Position numbers and translations under genes: made by a program. Shown here piece after piece: positions 1-6,290 of a stretch of 14,418 bases of DNA (its first letter is position 1; each line of letters begins with the position of its first letter). The stretch spans positions 1-14,418 of the forward strand of contig JAISYA010000244.1 of assembly GCA_031270205.1 (NCBI GenBank). Direction: 5' to 3'. Source of the DNA: Treponema sp. (lineage in GTDB: Bacteria; Spirochaetota; Spirochaetia; Treponematales; Breznakiellaceae). Under the pieces are notes generated by a model, which saw only the letters and a program-made list of their open reading frames with translations, made no database searches and was not told the origin of the DNA.

Positions 1-49
1 TAAGCCGGTTCAGGTAATTTTCATCCGGCTCTAAAGTAACCTTTCCCAT
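1..49 (-). CDS. 5' end of an unidentified gene leaving the window
   Basis: Only the first 16 codons are present, reading MGKVTLEPDENYLNRL on the minus strand. The start is supported by an AGGAG Shine-Dalgarno a few bases upstream of the ATG (49-47), which is followed by an uninterrupted frame to the window edge. The fragment is too short to assign a family. It lies downstream of a truncated sugar-binding-protein gene in the same direction, but a strong intrinsic terminator sits between them, so it is probably transcribed separately or only by read-through. The same frame is open upstream to an ATG at 238. I prefer 49 because the Shine-Dalgarno is there and the upstream stretch overlaps the terminator hairpin. 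Confidence 0.5.
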   Translation of the reverse strand, partial: MGKVTLEPDENYLNRL

Positions 50-74
50 AGTCTTTACGCTCCTTTCCAACGGT

Positions 75-116
75 AAAATAAAAAGGCCCGCCGCTCCTGG
101 ACAAAAGCAACGGGCC
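75..116 (-). terminator. Intrinsic terminator after the truncated sugar-binding gene
   Basis: On the minus strand a stem GGCCCG/CGGGCC (111-116 with 85-90), interrupted by a small internal loop and continued by GCT/AGC, is followed directly by a run TTTTTATTTT (84-75). This is the classic GC stem plus U-tract of a rho-independent terminator. It would stop transcripts coming from the sugar-binding-protein promoter and separates them from the gene starting at 49. Confidence 0.75.
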
Positions 117-289
117 AGCACCACAAATGCAGCTGGAAATGCAGCTGAATATGTCCAGGATGATTCAGCTACACTTATACCGAGTATTCCTATAGGAACA
201 ATCGTATATATTGAAAGCCCTATTTCAAGAACCTTCATTCTGTTTTCTACCTCGCCGCACGGCAGGGCTATTCTTGGTATTTAGGGGGT

Positions 290-814
290 CTAGGATTCCC
301 TTTCCCCTATATGGGTAATGGTATGCCTTTTCCGCGACACTTCTTCGTTCATGAGCTTGACAAATTCCTGGGCAACAAGCTGAATACCCTGATAGTTATT
401 GGCCACAATCTGGGCCGCCGCGTCGCCGGTGGTGTTGATCTCCCGGTCAATCAGGAACGTGGGAATACCCGCGGCTTTTGCTTTCCTGACCGCCGCGACG
501 GTTATGTCCGCGCCGGCGTTGTCCAAAATAATGGCGGCGGCTTTATCGGCAATGGCGGCGTCAATGTACTGACTTTGCAGATTGGCGTCGTCTCCGTGGT
601 CGTAGGCCTTGGCTTCATAGCCCAGTTCCCTCGCCTTTGCGGCCGCAAAATCCGCTTCGGTCTTGAAGTAAGGATTGGACCATCCGGGGGTGATGACATA
701 GATCAGCTTCTTTGCCCCGGATTGCTGAGTCCCGCCCTGTTGTCCACCACCGGCAAAGATCAAGGAAATACTTGCCAGCAGCAGTACCGAAACCAATAGG
801 TTCCTCTTTTTCAT
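290..814 (-). pseudogene. N-terminal half of a sugar ABC transporter substrate-binding protein, truncated
   Basis: The product begins with a signal peptide (MKKRNLLVSVLLLASISLIFA) and a GGGQQGG linker. It continues as lobe 1 of a type I periplasmic sugar-binding protein of the RbsB/Peripla_BP_4 family, with YVITPGWSNPYFKTE, a run around DGDDANLQSQYIDAAI, AAIILDNAGAD and PTFLIDREI. Family members are normally about 310-340 residues. Here recognisable homology ends near residue 157 (AQEFVKLMNE) and the frame stops at 174 with TAG, with TAA two codons later. Neither other minus frame downstream resumes a recognisable lobe 2, so this looks like a deletion remnant rather than a simple frameshift. 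The start is clear: AGGAGG lies just upstream of the ATG, with promoter boxes behind it. Without lobe 2 it cannot form the sugar-binding cleft. No permease or ATPase for it is visible in the window. Confidence 0.7.
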
Positions 815-855
815 AACATCCTCCTGTGAAAGATGAATTTATTTGGTAAACACAG

Positions 856-882
856 ATTATCACAGGGCTTTTGAAAAGTCAA
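856..882 (-). promoter_or_regulatory. Promoter candidate for the truncated sugar-binding gene
   Basis: Read on the minus strand, TTGACT (882-877) is followed after 15 bp by GATAAT (861-856). The spacer is shorter than the usual 17 bp, but both boxes are close to consensus. The predicted start lies about 30-40 bases before the ATG at 814. A-rich tracts (885-911) lie immediately upstream and could act as an UP-like element. Confidence 0.5.
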
Positions 883-926
883 GCAAAAAAAAGTAAAAAA
901 AAGAAAAAATAACCGCTTGACCTTTT
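874..926. promoter_or_regulatory. Inverted repeat over the two divergent -35 boxes; candidate DeoR operator
   Basis: AAAAGTCAAGC (874-884) and GCTTGACCTTTT (915-926) are inverted copies differing by one inserted C, with about 30 bp of almost pure A-tract between them. Each arm contains the -35 hexamer of one divergent promoter, so a protein bound to both arms would control the sugar-binding gene and the transketolase operon together. The DeoR-type regulator encoded at 2778-3554 in the same operon is the obvious candidate. The symmetry is seen directly; the operator role is inferred. Confidence 0.4.
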
Positions 927-945
927 TATTATTATGTTTTATTGT
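917..945 (+). promoter_or_regulatory. Promoter candidate for the transketolase-deoR operon
   Basis: TTGACC (917-922) is separated by 17 bp from TATTGT (940-945). Initiation would fall near 952. That excludes the TTG at 942 as translation start and leaves a leader of about 20 bases containing the GAGG (963-966) in front of the ATG pair at 969/972. Confidence 0.5.
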
Positions 946-971
946 TTATTTATGCGGATTTTGAGGTTATG

Positions 972-1781
972 ATGGATAATGCGACTCTTAAAATGAAAGC
1001 AAACGAAATACGGAGGAAAACGGTAGCCATGATTACCAGAGCCCGGGGAGGGCATCTGGGGTCTTCGTTGTCCGAAGCGGATATTTTGGCGGTTTTATTC
1101 TTTAAAACCCTCAATTTTCGGCCTGAAAACCTTAGTGATCCGAAACGGGACCGCTTTGTCCTAAGTAAAGGCCACGCTTCCGAAGGCTACTACTCGGCTC
1201 TGGCCGAGGCGGGCTTTTTTCCCGCAGCTTGGCTGGATACTTATTTGTCCCTTGATTGTCCCCTCACCATACACCCGACAAACCATGTGCCGGGGATCGA
1301 AGTTTGTACCGGCGCCCTGGGGCACGGCTTTTCCATCGCCGTGGGCATGGCTTTGGGGGCCGGAAAAACAGATAAAAAATACCGGGTTTTTGTTCTTACC
1401 GGTGACGGGGAATTGGAAGAAGGTACCAATTGGGAAGCCGCTATGGCAGCTTCCTACTATAAGCTCGGAAACCTCGTCATAATTGTAGACGCCAATGGGC
1501 TGCAACTGATGGACACGGTAGCTAATACTATGGAAATAAACCCTCTTAAAGAAAAATTTCTCGGTTTCGGCATGGATGTCCACGAAGTTGACGGTCATGA
1601 TACGGCGGCCATGGCGGCTCTTTTTGATTCCCTGGACTATTCAGGGAATAAACCCCACGCGGTGATTGCCAAAACCGTAAAAGGCAAGGGTGTTTCCTTT
1701 ATGGAGAACCGCCCCGAATGGCATCATACCATTCCCAGCGAAGAACAGGGCAGTATGGCTCTGGAGGAATTAAAGATATGA
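972..1781 (+). CDS. Transketolase, N-terminal (TPP pyrophosphate-binding) subunit
   Basis: This is the first half of a split transketolase, which with the next gene transfers two-carbon ketol units between sugar phosphates in the non-oxidative pentose phosphate pathway. Visible motifs, numbered from ATG 972, are RGGHLGSSLSEAD with H28, SKGHASEGYYS with H68, GALGHGFSIAVGMALG with H118, and the thiamine diphosphate motif GDGELEEG (144-151) through to DANG with N175. The KTVKGKGVSFME segment near the end is typical of the family. The length of 269 aa matches split N-subunits. I chose ATG 972, 5 bp after GAGG; the ATG at 969 is possible, and an upstream TTG frame is unlikely because it lies inside the promoter. 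The last codons overlap the C-subunit start (ATGA), so the two are translationally coupled. Association with a sugar-binding gene, a DeoR regulator and an aldehyde dehydrogenase suggests a catabolic rather than housekeeping copy. Confidence 0.93.
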   Translation: MDNATLKMKANEIRRKTVAMITRARGGHLGSSLSEADILAVLFFKTLNFRPENLSDPKRDRFVLSKGHASEGYYSALAEAGFFPAAWLDTYLSLDCPLTIHPTNHVPGIEVCTGALGHGFSIAVGMALGAGKTDKKYRVFVLTGDGELEEGTNWEAAMAASYYKLGNLVIIVDANGLQLMDTVANTMEINPLKEKFLGFGMDVHEVDGHDTAAMAALFDSLDYSGNKPHAVIAKTVKGKGVSFMENRPEWHHTIPSEEQGSMALEELKI

Positions 1782-2752
1782 AAGACGCCGTAATATCGGA
1801 AGACGGGTCTCCCTTTGGGGATCCCGTCGAACTCCGGGATGCCGCGGTTGCTTCCTATATAGCTATGGTTAAAGAGGGCGCGAATATCATGTATCTGGTG
1901 AGCGATTCGGTCAGTACCAGCAGGATAAAACCGTTTCGCGATTTGTTCCCCGAGCGCTTGATTAACGTGGGCATAGCCGAACAGAACCTTATGGGTATCG
2001 CCGCGGGTTTGGCCAACAGCGGGATCATCCCGGTTACCGGAAACGCCGCGCCTTTTCTGATTTCCCGTTCCAACGAGCAGCTTAAAGTGGATATCTCCTA
2101 TTCAAACAGCAACGTAAAAGTTACCGGATTACATCCGGGTTTCAGCTACGGAACGGACGGAATCACCCATCATGAGGTAAATGACATTTGTTTTGTCCGG
2201 GGTATGCCCAATTTTGAAATCTATGTTCCCTGTGATCCCCGGGAATGTACACAAATGCTGGAGTACGGGGTTCTTAAACGGCAGGGACCAATCTATGCCA
2301 GTCTCAATACGGGGAAGTTTCCGGTTATTACGCCGGACTCTTATCGTTTTACCCCCGGTCTTCCGGTTCGTTTTTCCGAAGGAAAAGACCTCACCATTAT
2401 TGCCCTGGGGACCGCGGTTCATGACGCGCTCAGGGCCGCCAAAAGCCTTAAGGACCGCGTTAGCTGCGATATTTTTGCCCTTACTTCCATCAGGCCTTTT
2501 TTGCCCGGGATGATCCTCGAATCAATACGTAAAACCGGCCTGGTAGTAACCGTTGAACAGCACTCTACCCACGGAGGAGCCGGGAGCCTTGTGGCGGAAT
2601 TGATCGCCGAACACGGATTGGCTGCCCGTCTTAGACGTCTGGGGGTGCCTGAAGGTTCTTTTACGCGGAACCGGGCAGCCCCGGATAACAAGGCCTTTTT
2701 CGCTCTGGATGCCGCCGGTATTGCCAAAACATTGGAGAAAATGTTAGCATAA
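1778..2752 (+). CDS. Transketolase, C-terminal (Pyr/C-domain) subunit
   Basis: This is the partner subunit carrying the pyrimidine-binding and C-terminal domains. Numbered from ATG 1778, the segment INVGIAEQNLMGIAAGLA contains the conserved Glu (E68) that activates the thiamine ring. GLHPGFSYGTDGITHHE (117-133) is the substrate/cofactor loop, and the C-terminal domain contains EQHSTHGGAGSLVAELIAE. The length is 324 aa, normal for a split C-subunit. The start is set by GGAGGA at 1763-1768 and the ATGA overlap with the N-subunit stop. An upstream in-frame ATG at 1718 would overlap the N-subunit by over 60 bp and has no comparable ribosome site. The active enzyme is expected to be a cytoplasmic heterotetramer of both subunits. 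The loop GLHPGFSYGTDG differs in detail from housekeeping enzymes, so the true donor or acceptor could be unusual. Confidence 0.92.
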   Translation: MKDAVISEDGSPFGDPVELRDAAVASYIAMVKEGANIMYLVSDSVSTSRIKPFRDLFPERLINVGIAEQNLMGIAAGLANSGIIPVTGNAAPFLISRSNEQLKVDISYSNSNVKVTGLHPGFSYGTDGITHHEVNDICFVRGMPNFEIYVPCDPRECTQMLEYGVLKRQGPIYASLNTGKFPVITPDSYRFTPGLPVRFSEGKDLTIIALGTAVHDALRAAKSLKDRVSCDIFALTSIRPFLPGMILESIRKTGLVVTVEQHSTHGGAGSLVAELIAEHGLAARLRRLGVPEGSFTRNRAAPDNKAFFALDAAGIAKTLEKMLA

Positions 2753-2777
2753 CCAGAGAAAAAGGATAATTTATTGC

Positions 2778-3554
2778 ATGTTTCCGGAACAAAGACGTGA
2801 AAAGATTATTGAGCTGCTTCGTGAAAACGGCAGCTGCCGGGTTCAAGAGCTAAAAAAACTTTTCCAAGTCTCGGAGCCTACTATACGCCAGGATCTGGAA
2901 GCGATGGAACAAGCGGGGCTTGTCATTCGTCAGCACGGGGGAGCCTTCATCAGTAATTATTCATCCTTTGCCGCCGATATACAGCTTGAACGGCATATCA
3001 ATATGGATCGCAAGGCGCTTATCGGGGCCAAGGCGGCGGAATTTGTAAATTCCGGTGACAGTATTATTCTTGATTCGGGAACTACCGTTACAGAGATGGT
3101 TAAGTACCTGTTAAGCAAAAAAGAGCTTAATGTCGTCACCCCCGCCATCAATATAACCCTGGCTTTGGGTAAAGAGCCGACCAATACCATTATTATGCCC
3201 AGTGGAGAATTCAAAGCCCCCACGCTTTCCCTGACCGGCGAGAAATCGGTTTCCATTTTTAATGATCTTTACGTAGGCAAACTTTTTCTTGCTGCCGGAG
3301 GTTTTTCCCTGGAGGCGGGCCTCACATATCCCAGTTTTGTAGACATTCCCCTGAAACGGGCTATGATCAATTCGGCTAAAACAGTGTATCTGCTGGTGGA
3401 TTCAAGCAAATTGGAAAAAATTCTCTTTGTTTCTCTCGGCTGTCTGGATAAAATTGATTTTCTTATTACCGACGCGGGGATTAGTCAGGATTATGTTAAG
3501 CGTCTGGCGGATATCAATATAAAAGCCGTTGTTTGCGGCGAAAGTGTCATATAA
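2778..3554 (+). CDS. DeoR/GlpR-family transcriptional regulator
   Basis: This 258-aa protein has the standard DeoR layout. An N-terminal winged helix-turn-helix spans residues 1-57 (RREKIIELLRENGSCRVQEL, then VSEPTIRQDLEAMEQAGLV, then the RQHGGA turn). A DeoRC effector domain follows, carrying GDSIILDSGTTVTEMVKYL, LFLAAGGFSLEAGLTYP and the late VDSSKLEK segment. The family typically represses sugar catabolic genes and is released by a phosphorylated sugar intermediate. It starts 25 bp after the transketolase C-subunit with no terminator between, so it is in the same operon. The ribosome site is weak (AAAGGA about 11 bases upstream). A likely target is the inverted repeat at 874-926, giving autoregulation, and possibly the aldehyde dehydrogenase promoter region. 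The effector cannot be read from the sequence. Confidence 0.92.
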   Translation: MFPEQRREKIIELLRENGSCRVQELKKLFQVSEPTIRQDLEAMEQAGLVIRQHGGAFISNYSSFAADIQLERHINMDRKALIGAKAAEFVNSGDSIILDSGTTVTEMVKYLLSKKELNVVTPAINITLALGKEPTNTIIMPSGEFKAPTLSLTGEKSVSIFNDLYVGKLFLAAGGFSLEAGLTYPSFVDIPLKRAMINSAKTVYLLVDSSKLEKILFVSLGCLDKIDFLITDAGISQDYVKRLADINIKAVVCGESVI

Positions 3555-3655
3555 CTTCTCCCTGAAGGTTTTTTTGGAGGGACGGGTACATACCCCGTAG
3601 AACCTAAGAGTTCGAGCGTGCCGCGGCACTCACTAAAAAATCACTAAAAAATTGC
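3555..3655. other. Intergenic stretch with small dyad symmetries after deoR
   Basis: This stretch holds several short symmetries. TCCCT/AGGGA flank a T-rich loop just after the deoR stop, ACGGG/CCCGT lies around 3584-3600, and GTGCCGCGGCAC (3618-3629) is a perfect 12-bp palindrome. Two direct copies of TCACTAAAAAA follow. None has the stem plus U-tract of a confident terminator. The palindrome sits 27 bp upstream of the predicted aldA -35 box, a good place for a regulator site, but this is inference. Confidence 0.3.
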
Positions 3656-3684
3656 TTGCGTTATACGGCCGGTTGTTGTAGAAT
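3656..3684 (+). promoter_or_regulatory. Promoter candidate for the aldA-like gene
   Basis: TTGCGT (3656-3661), a 17-bp spacer and TAGAAT (3679-3684) form a plausible sigma-70-type promoter with a weak -35 and a strong -10. Initiation near 3691 would give an unusually long leader of about 160 nt before the ATG at 3850. Confidence 0.45.
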
Positions 3685-3704
3685 AAAATGATCTTTCGCC
3701 GGAG

Positions 3705-3734
3705 GTTCTTTCAAAACGCCGGTTTTGAAAGAAC
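3705..3734 (+). repeat. Perfect 13-bp inverted repeat in the aldA leader
   Basis: The arms GTTCTTTCAAAAC (3705-3717) and its exact reverse complement (3722-3734) are separated by GCCG. This would form a very stable hairpin in RNA. No U-tract follows, so it is not a standard terminator. The right-arm core GGTTTTGAAAG recurs at 3803-3813, just before the aldA ribosome site. Confidence 0.8.
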
Positions 3735-3748
3735 AATCCATTAAAATC

Positions 3749-3813
3749 GTGGTTTTACAGGGCTTTAGCCCGAAGACCACAGGGCCGCGCCAAAACCGAC
3801 CGGGTTTTGAAAG
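3749..3813 (+). promoter_or_regulatory. Two further hairpins in the aldA leader
   Basis: The first dyad (3749-3780) has outer arms GTGGT/ACCAC and an inner stem GGGC-TTTA-GCCC. The second has CAAAACC (3791-3797) pairing with GGTTTTG (3803-3809), and its 3' arm lies 28 bp before the AAGGAGG of the aldA-like gene. The 3803-3813 copy of GGTTTTGAAAG could also pair with the left arm of the repeat at 3705-3717, so alternative folds exist. This suggests a cis-acting leader, but it matches no riboswitch class I know. Confidence 0.4.
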
Positions 3814-3849
3814 CGGCTCTCTATTCCCCTATTTTAAGGAGGCGCTGCC

Positions 3850-5283
3850 ATGAAGACTTATCAGCAGTTTATCAATGGGTCTCTCGTTGATTCTCACTCG
3901 AAGGACTGGATCGAGGTGGAAAACCCTTTCACCAATGAAATCATCTCCCGCGTACCCCAGGGCGACAAGGAAGATGCCTGCGCCGCTCTGGAAGCGGCCG
4001 GTAAGGCTCAAAAAGCCTGGGCGGCGAGGCCGGCGGCCGAACGCGCCGGGTATCTGAAGCGGATGGCCGCTCTTATCCGGGGCAGCCGCGTGGAACTGGC
4101 AAAGACACTGGCTGCGGAACAGGCGAAAGTTTTGCCCCTGGCGCAGGTAGAGATCGACGTTACCGCCGAGTATTTTGACTACTATGCCGGCTGGGCGCGG
4201 ATTTTCGAAGGCGAAATAATTCAGAGCGACCGCAAGAACGAGAATATTTTTCTTTTCCGCAAGCCCATCGGCGTGGTGGCCGGCATTTGTCCCTGGAATT
4301 TCCCGTTTTTTGTCATGGCCCGCAAAGTGGCGCCGGCGCTCCTTTCCGGCTGTACCATTGTGCTGAAACCAAGCAGTATGACGCCGAACACGACCTTTGA
4401 ATTTGCCAAAATGGTCGCGACCCTCGACCTGCCTCCGGGAGTGGTCAATTTTGTTTCCGGCGGCGGTAAAACCCTGGGTAATGCCCTTGTTACCAGCCCC
4501 TTGACCGATATGGTGACCCTGACCGGCAGCGTGGAAGCGGGGCAGGAAATTATCAGAGCTACCGCGGACAATGTAACCAAAGTATCCCTTGAATTGGGCG
4601 GCAAGGCTCCGGCAATCGTATTCGCGGACGCCGATCTTGATATCGCCGTTAAGGGTGTTGTTGACTCGCGGGTTATTTACAGCGGACAGGTCTGTAACTG
4701 CGCGGAAAGGGCCTATGTCCATAGCAGCATTTACGATAAATTCCTGGAGAAATTTACCCAGGCAATGAAGAATGTCCGCTACGGGGATCCTTTTGCCGAT
4801 CCCGCGCCGGATATGAGCTCGCAGATTGACAAGAACCAGCAGCAAAAAATTGACGCCATGGTAAAACGGGCGCTGGCGGACGGGGCCAAGGCGCTTACAG
4901 GGGGCAAAATTGCCGATACCAAGAGCGGTTATTTCTATGAGCCAACGGTGCTGGTTAATTGCCGGCAGGATATGGAAATTGTACGGAAAGAGGTCTTCGG
5001 GCCCGCTATTCCTGTGCTGCCCTTCACCGAATATGAGGAGGCGATTGCCCTTGCCAACGACTGCGAATACGGATTAACATCCTCTGTTTTTACGACGAAC
5101 ATCAACACGGTTATGCGGGCCCTAAAGGATCTGAAATTCGGCGAGACATACGTGAACCGCGAGCATTTCGAAGGCATACAGGGCTTCCATGCCGGCTGGC
5201 GTAAATCGGGCATCGGCGGCGCGGACGGCAAACACGGTCTTATGGAATACCTGCAGTCCCAAATGGCTTATATTCAGTTTTAA
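3850..5283 (+). CDS. aldA: NAD-dependent aldehyde dehydrogenase, AldA (lactaldehyde/glycolaldehyde dehydrogenase) type
   Basis: This 477-aa protein covers the full aldehyde dehydrogenase fold and aligns by eye along its whole length with E. coli AldA, three residues shorter at the N-terminus. Shared stretches include EGEIIQSDR, PWNFPFF, KVSLELGGKAPAIV, SRVIYSGQVCNCAERAYV and the terminal GFHAGWRKSGIGGADGKHGL. Catalytic residues are in place: N150 (PWN), K173 (LKPS), general base E248 (LELGG) and nucleophile C282 (GQVC). AldA enzymes oxidise L-lactaldehyde to lactate and glycolaldehyde to glycolate at the end of deoxyhexose or pentose pathways. The start has a strong AAGGAGG 8 bp upstream. The gene has its own promoter candidate and structured leader after deoR, so it may be controlled separately from the transketolase. 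Substrate specificity is inferred from the family; another short-chain hydroxyaldehyde is possible. Confidence 0.9.
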   Translation: MKTYQQFINGSLVDSHSKDWIEVENPFTNEIISRVPQGDKEDACAALEAAGKAQKAWAARPAAERAGYLKRMAALIRGSRVELAKTLAAEQAKVLPLAQVEIDVTAEYFDYYAGWARIFEGEIIQSDRKNENIFLFRKPIGVVAGICPWNFPFFVMARKVAPALLSGCTIVLKPSSMTPNTTFEFAKMVATLDLPPGVVNFVSGGGKTLGNALVTSPLTDMVTLTGSVEAGQEIIRATADNVTKVSLELGGKAPAIVFADADLDIAVKGVVDSRVIYSGQVCNCAERAYVHSSIYDKFLEKFTQAMKNVRYGDPFADPAPDMSSQIDKNQQQKIDAMVKRALADGAKALTGGKIADTKSGYFYEPTVLVNCRQDMEIVRKEVFGPAIPVLPFTEYEEAIALANDCEYGLTSSVFTTNINTVMRALKDLKFGETYVNREHFEGIQGFHAGWRKSGIGGADGKHGLMEYLQSQMAYIQF

Positions 5284-5308
5284 GCGTTTTTGTATTGAAC
5301 GATTACTA

Positions 5309-5363
5309 CCGCACGGCGTCTCCTGTTGGGGTTCCGCCGTGCGGGGTTCTTCATTATTGTTTT
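5309..5363 (+). terminator. Intrinsic terminator after the aldA-like gene
   Basis: A perfect 10-bp stem CCGCACGGCG (5309-5318) and CGCCGTGCGG (5335-5344) encloses a 16-nt loop. It is followed by a T-rich but broken stretch ending in TTGTTTT (to 5363). It ends the aldA transcript, and its position argues that the next gene starts after it rather than at the far-upstream ATG at 5189. Confidence 0.65.
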
Positions 5364-5389
5364 CCCCTGCTCACAAAAGTTTTTACCCT

Positions 5390-6199
5390 GTGGAATCCCT
5401 AAGCCGCTGGTTCGAACAATTCTTCTTCGCGCCGGAAGATTCCGCCAGGGGCAGCGGTGGACAGGTTTGCACGGTCATCGGCAGCGGGGGGAAAACATCC
5501 CTCATCTGGCTCCTGGCGGAAAGTCAAAGGCGCCGGAAAGTTCTGGTAAGCCCCGCCACGAAAATGTACCCGCCGCCCCCGGAACTTCACCGCTGTGACC
5601 GTTGTTTTTTCGGCGGGGAGTACCCCTTTCCGGCGGACGGGGGGGAATATCCCGGCGGGGGGATATGCCTGGCCGGCATATTAAACAAAGAAACCGGCAA
5701 ACTGGAAGCTCTGTCCCCGGAGATTCTCTCGCGAATCGTTCCCCGTTATGACCTGGCGCTCCTTGAGGGCGACGGCGCCCGGGGGCTTCCCCTCAAGGGC
5801 TGGGCCGATCATGAACCTCTGGTTCCGCCCGCTACTACCGTCACTATCGGGGTGATTCCCGCCACGCCGCTGGGGGAAAAGGCGTCGGAGGACATCATCT
5901 TCAGGCTCCCCCAATTTGTCCGGTTAAGCGGCGCCAGGGAAGGGCAGACGATCACCCCCCTCCATCTTGCCGCGGTGATTACGGGAAACGCCGGAGGGCG
6001 GGGCCTTTTCAGCGCCGCCCGTGGGAAGAAGCTGCTGTTTATCAACCAGGTTGAAGGCCCGGCCCGGCAGGAACAGGCCCGGGAAACGGCCTCCCTGTTA
6101 CCCGCAGAATTCCGTTCGGGCCTGGCCGCGATCATCGCCGGATCGGTCAAACAGAACCAGGCCGAGGTTTTGTACTTCCACGGCAATTCCAAATTCTAA
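5390..6199 (+). CDS. yqeC: YqeC-type accessory protein for selenium-dependent molybdenum hydroxylases
   Basis: YqeC proteins accompany selenium-dependent xanthine dehydrogenase-like enzymes. They are thought to be nucleotide-binding maturation factors, though the exact reaction is unsettled. Counted from GTG 5390 (269 aa), the sequence has a P-loop-like VIGSGGKTSLI (29-39), then VLVSPATKMYPP (51-62), and the family signature LLEGDGARGLPLKGWADHEP (124-143) containing the conserved acidic and HEP residues. The family is usually about 230-270 aa, which fits. The start is uncertain: GTG 5390 gives the expected length to the P-loop but lacks a Shine-Dalgarno, and TTG 5357 is an alternative. The upstream frame to 5189 overlaps aldA and the terminator hairpin and is rejected. 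No yqeB, selD, molybdenum hydroxylase or mocA-like gene is adjacent here, which is unusual. Confidence 0.82.
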   Translation: MESLSRWFEQFFFAPEDSARGSGGQVCTVIGSGGKTSLIWLLAESQRRRKVLVSPATKMYPPPPELHRCDRCFFGGEYPFPADGGEYPGGGICLAGILNKETGKLEALSPEILSRIVPRYDLALLEGDGARGLPLKGWADHEPLVPPATTVTIGVIPATPLGEKASEDIIFRLPQFVRLSGAREGQTITPLHLAAVITGNAGGRGLFSAARGKKLLFINQVEGPARQEQARETASLLPAEFRSGLAAIIAGSVKQNQAEVLYFHGNSKF

Positions 6200-6214
6200 A
6201 ACAACCACAGGCCA

Positions 6215-6290
6215 TTGCAGGGAAAAGCAGGGCGCGGGGTGAAAGCGCCCCGGAGTTCCGCGTAAATGCCGCTGCCCCGCTGTACATCAT
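6215..6290 (+). promoter_or_regulatory. Structured segment weakly resembling the 5' half of a cobalamin riboswitch
   Basis: In order on the plus strand appear AGGGAA (6219-6224), a hairpin CGGGG-TGAAAGCG-CCCCG (6235-6252) and GCTGCCCCGCTGT (6271-6283). These resemble the AGGGAA, GGTGAAA..CC and RCTGnCCCCGCaACTGT blocks of cobalamin riboswitches. GCGGGG (6234-6239) can also pair with CCCCGC (6275-6280), giving a competing fold. Against the call, spacing is off, the first and last blocks carry insertions or deletions, and the later conserved parts (GCCACTG, GAGACCTGCC) are not visible. No plus-strand gene follows; the next gene is antisense. Confidence 0.25.

Noticed and set aside
1..238. Hydrophobic minus-strand extension starting at ATG 238 in frame with the first gene
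   Set aside because: It has no ribosome site, overlaps the intrinsic terminator hairpin, and a well-placed AGGAG precedes the ATG at 49 instead.
942..971. TTG start at 942 for the transketolase N-subunit
   Set aside because: It lies within the predicted -10 box and lacks a ribosome site; homologous sequence begins at the MDNATLK region.
3555..3640. tRNA-like segment around AGTTCGAG
   Set aside because: A short T-arm-like string is present, but no acceptor stem, anticodon arm or CCA-compatible end can be drawn around it.
3829..4845. Minus-strand open frame of 338 codons
   Set aside because: It lies opposite the well-supported aldA-like gene and reads as His/Gly/Arg-rich antisense translation without any family signature.
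972..5283. Sulfoquinovose sulfo-transketolase pathway (split transketolase plus aldehyde dehydrogenase)
   Set aside because: The dehydrogenase is much closer to AldA than to sulfo-sugar enzymes, and no sulfo-sugar isomerase, sulfoquinovosidase or sulfonate exporter is visible. It cannot be fully excluded without the flanking genes.
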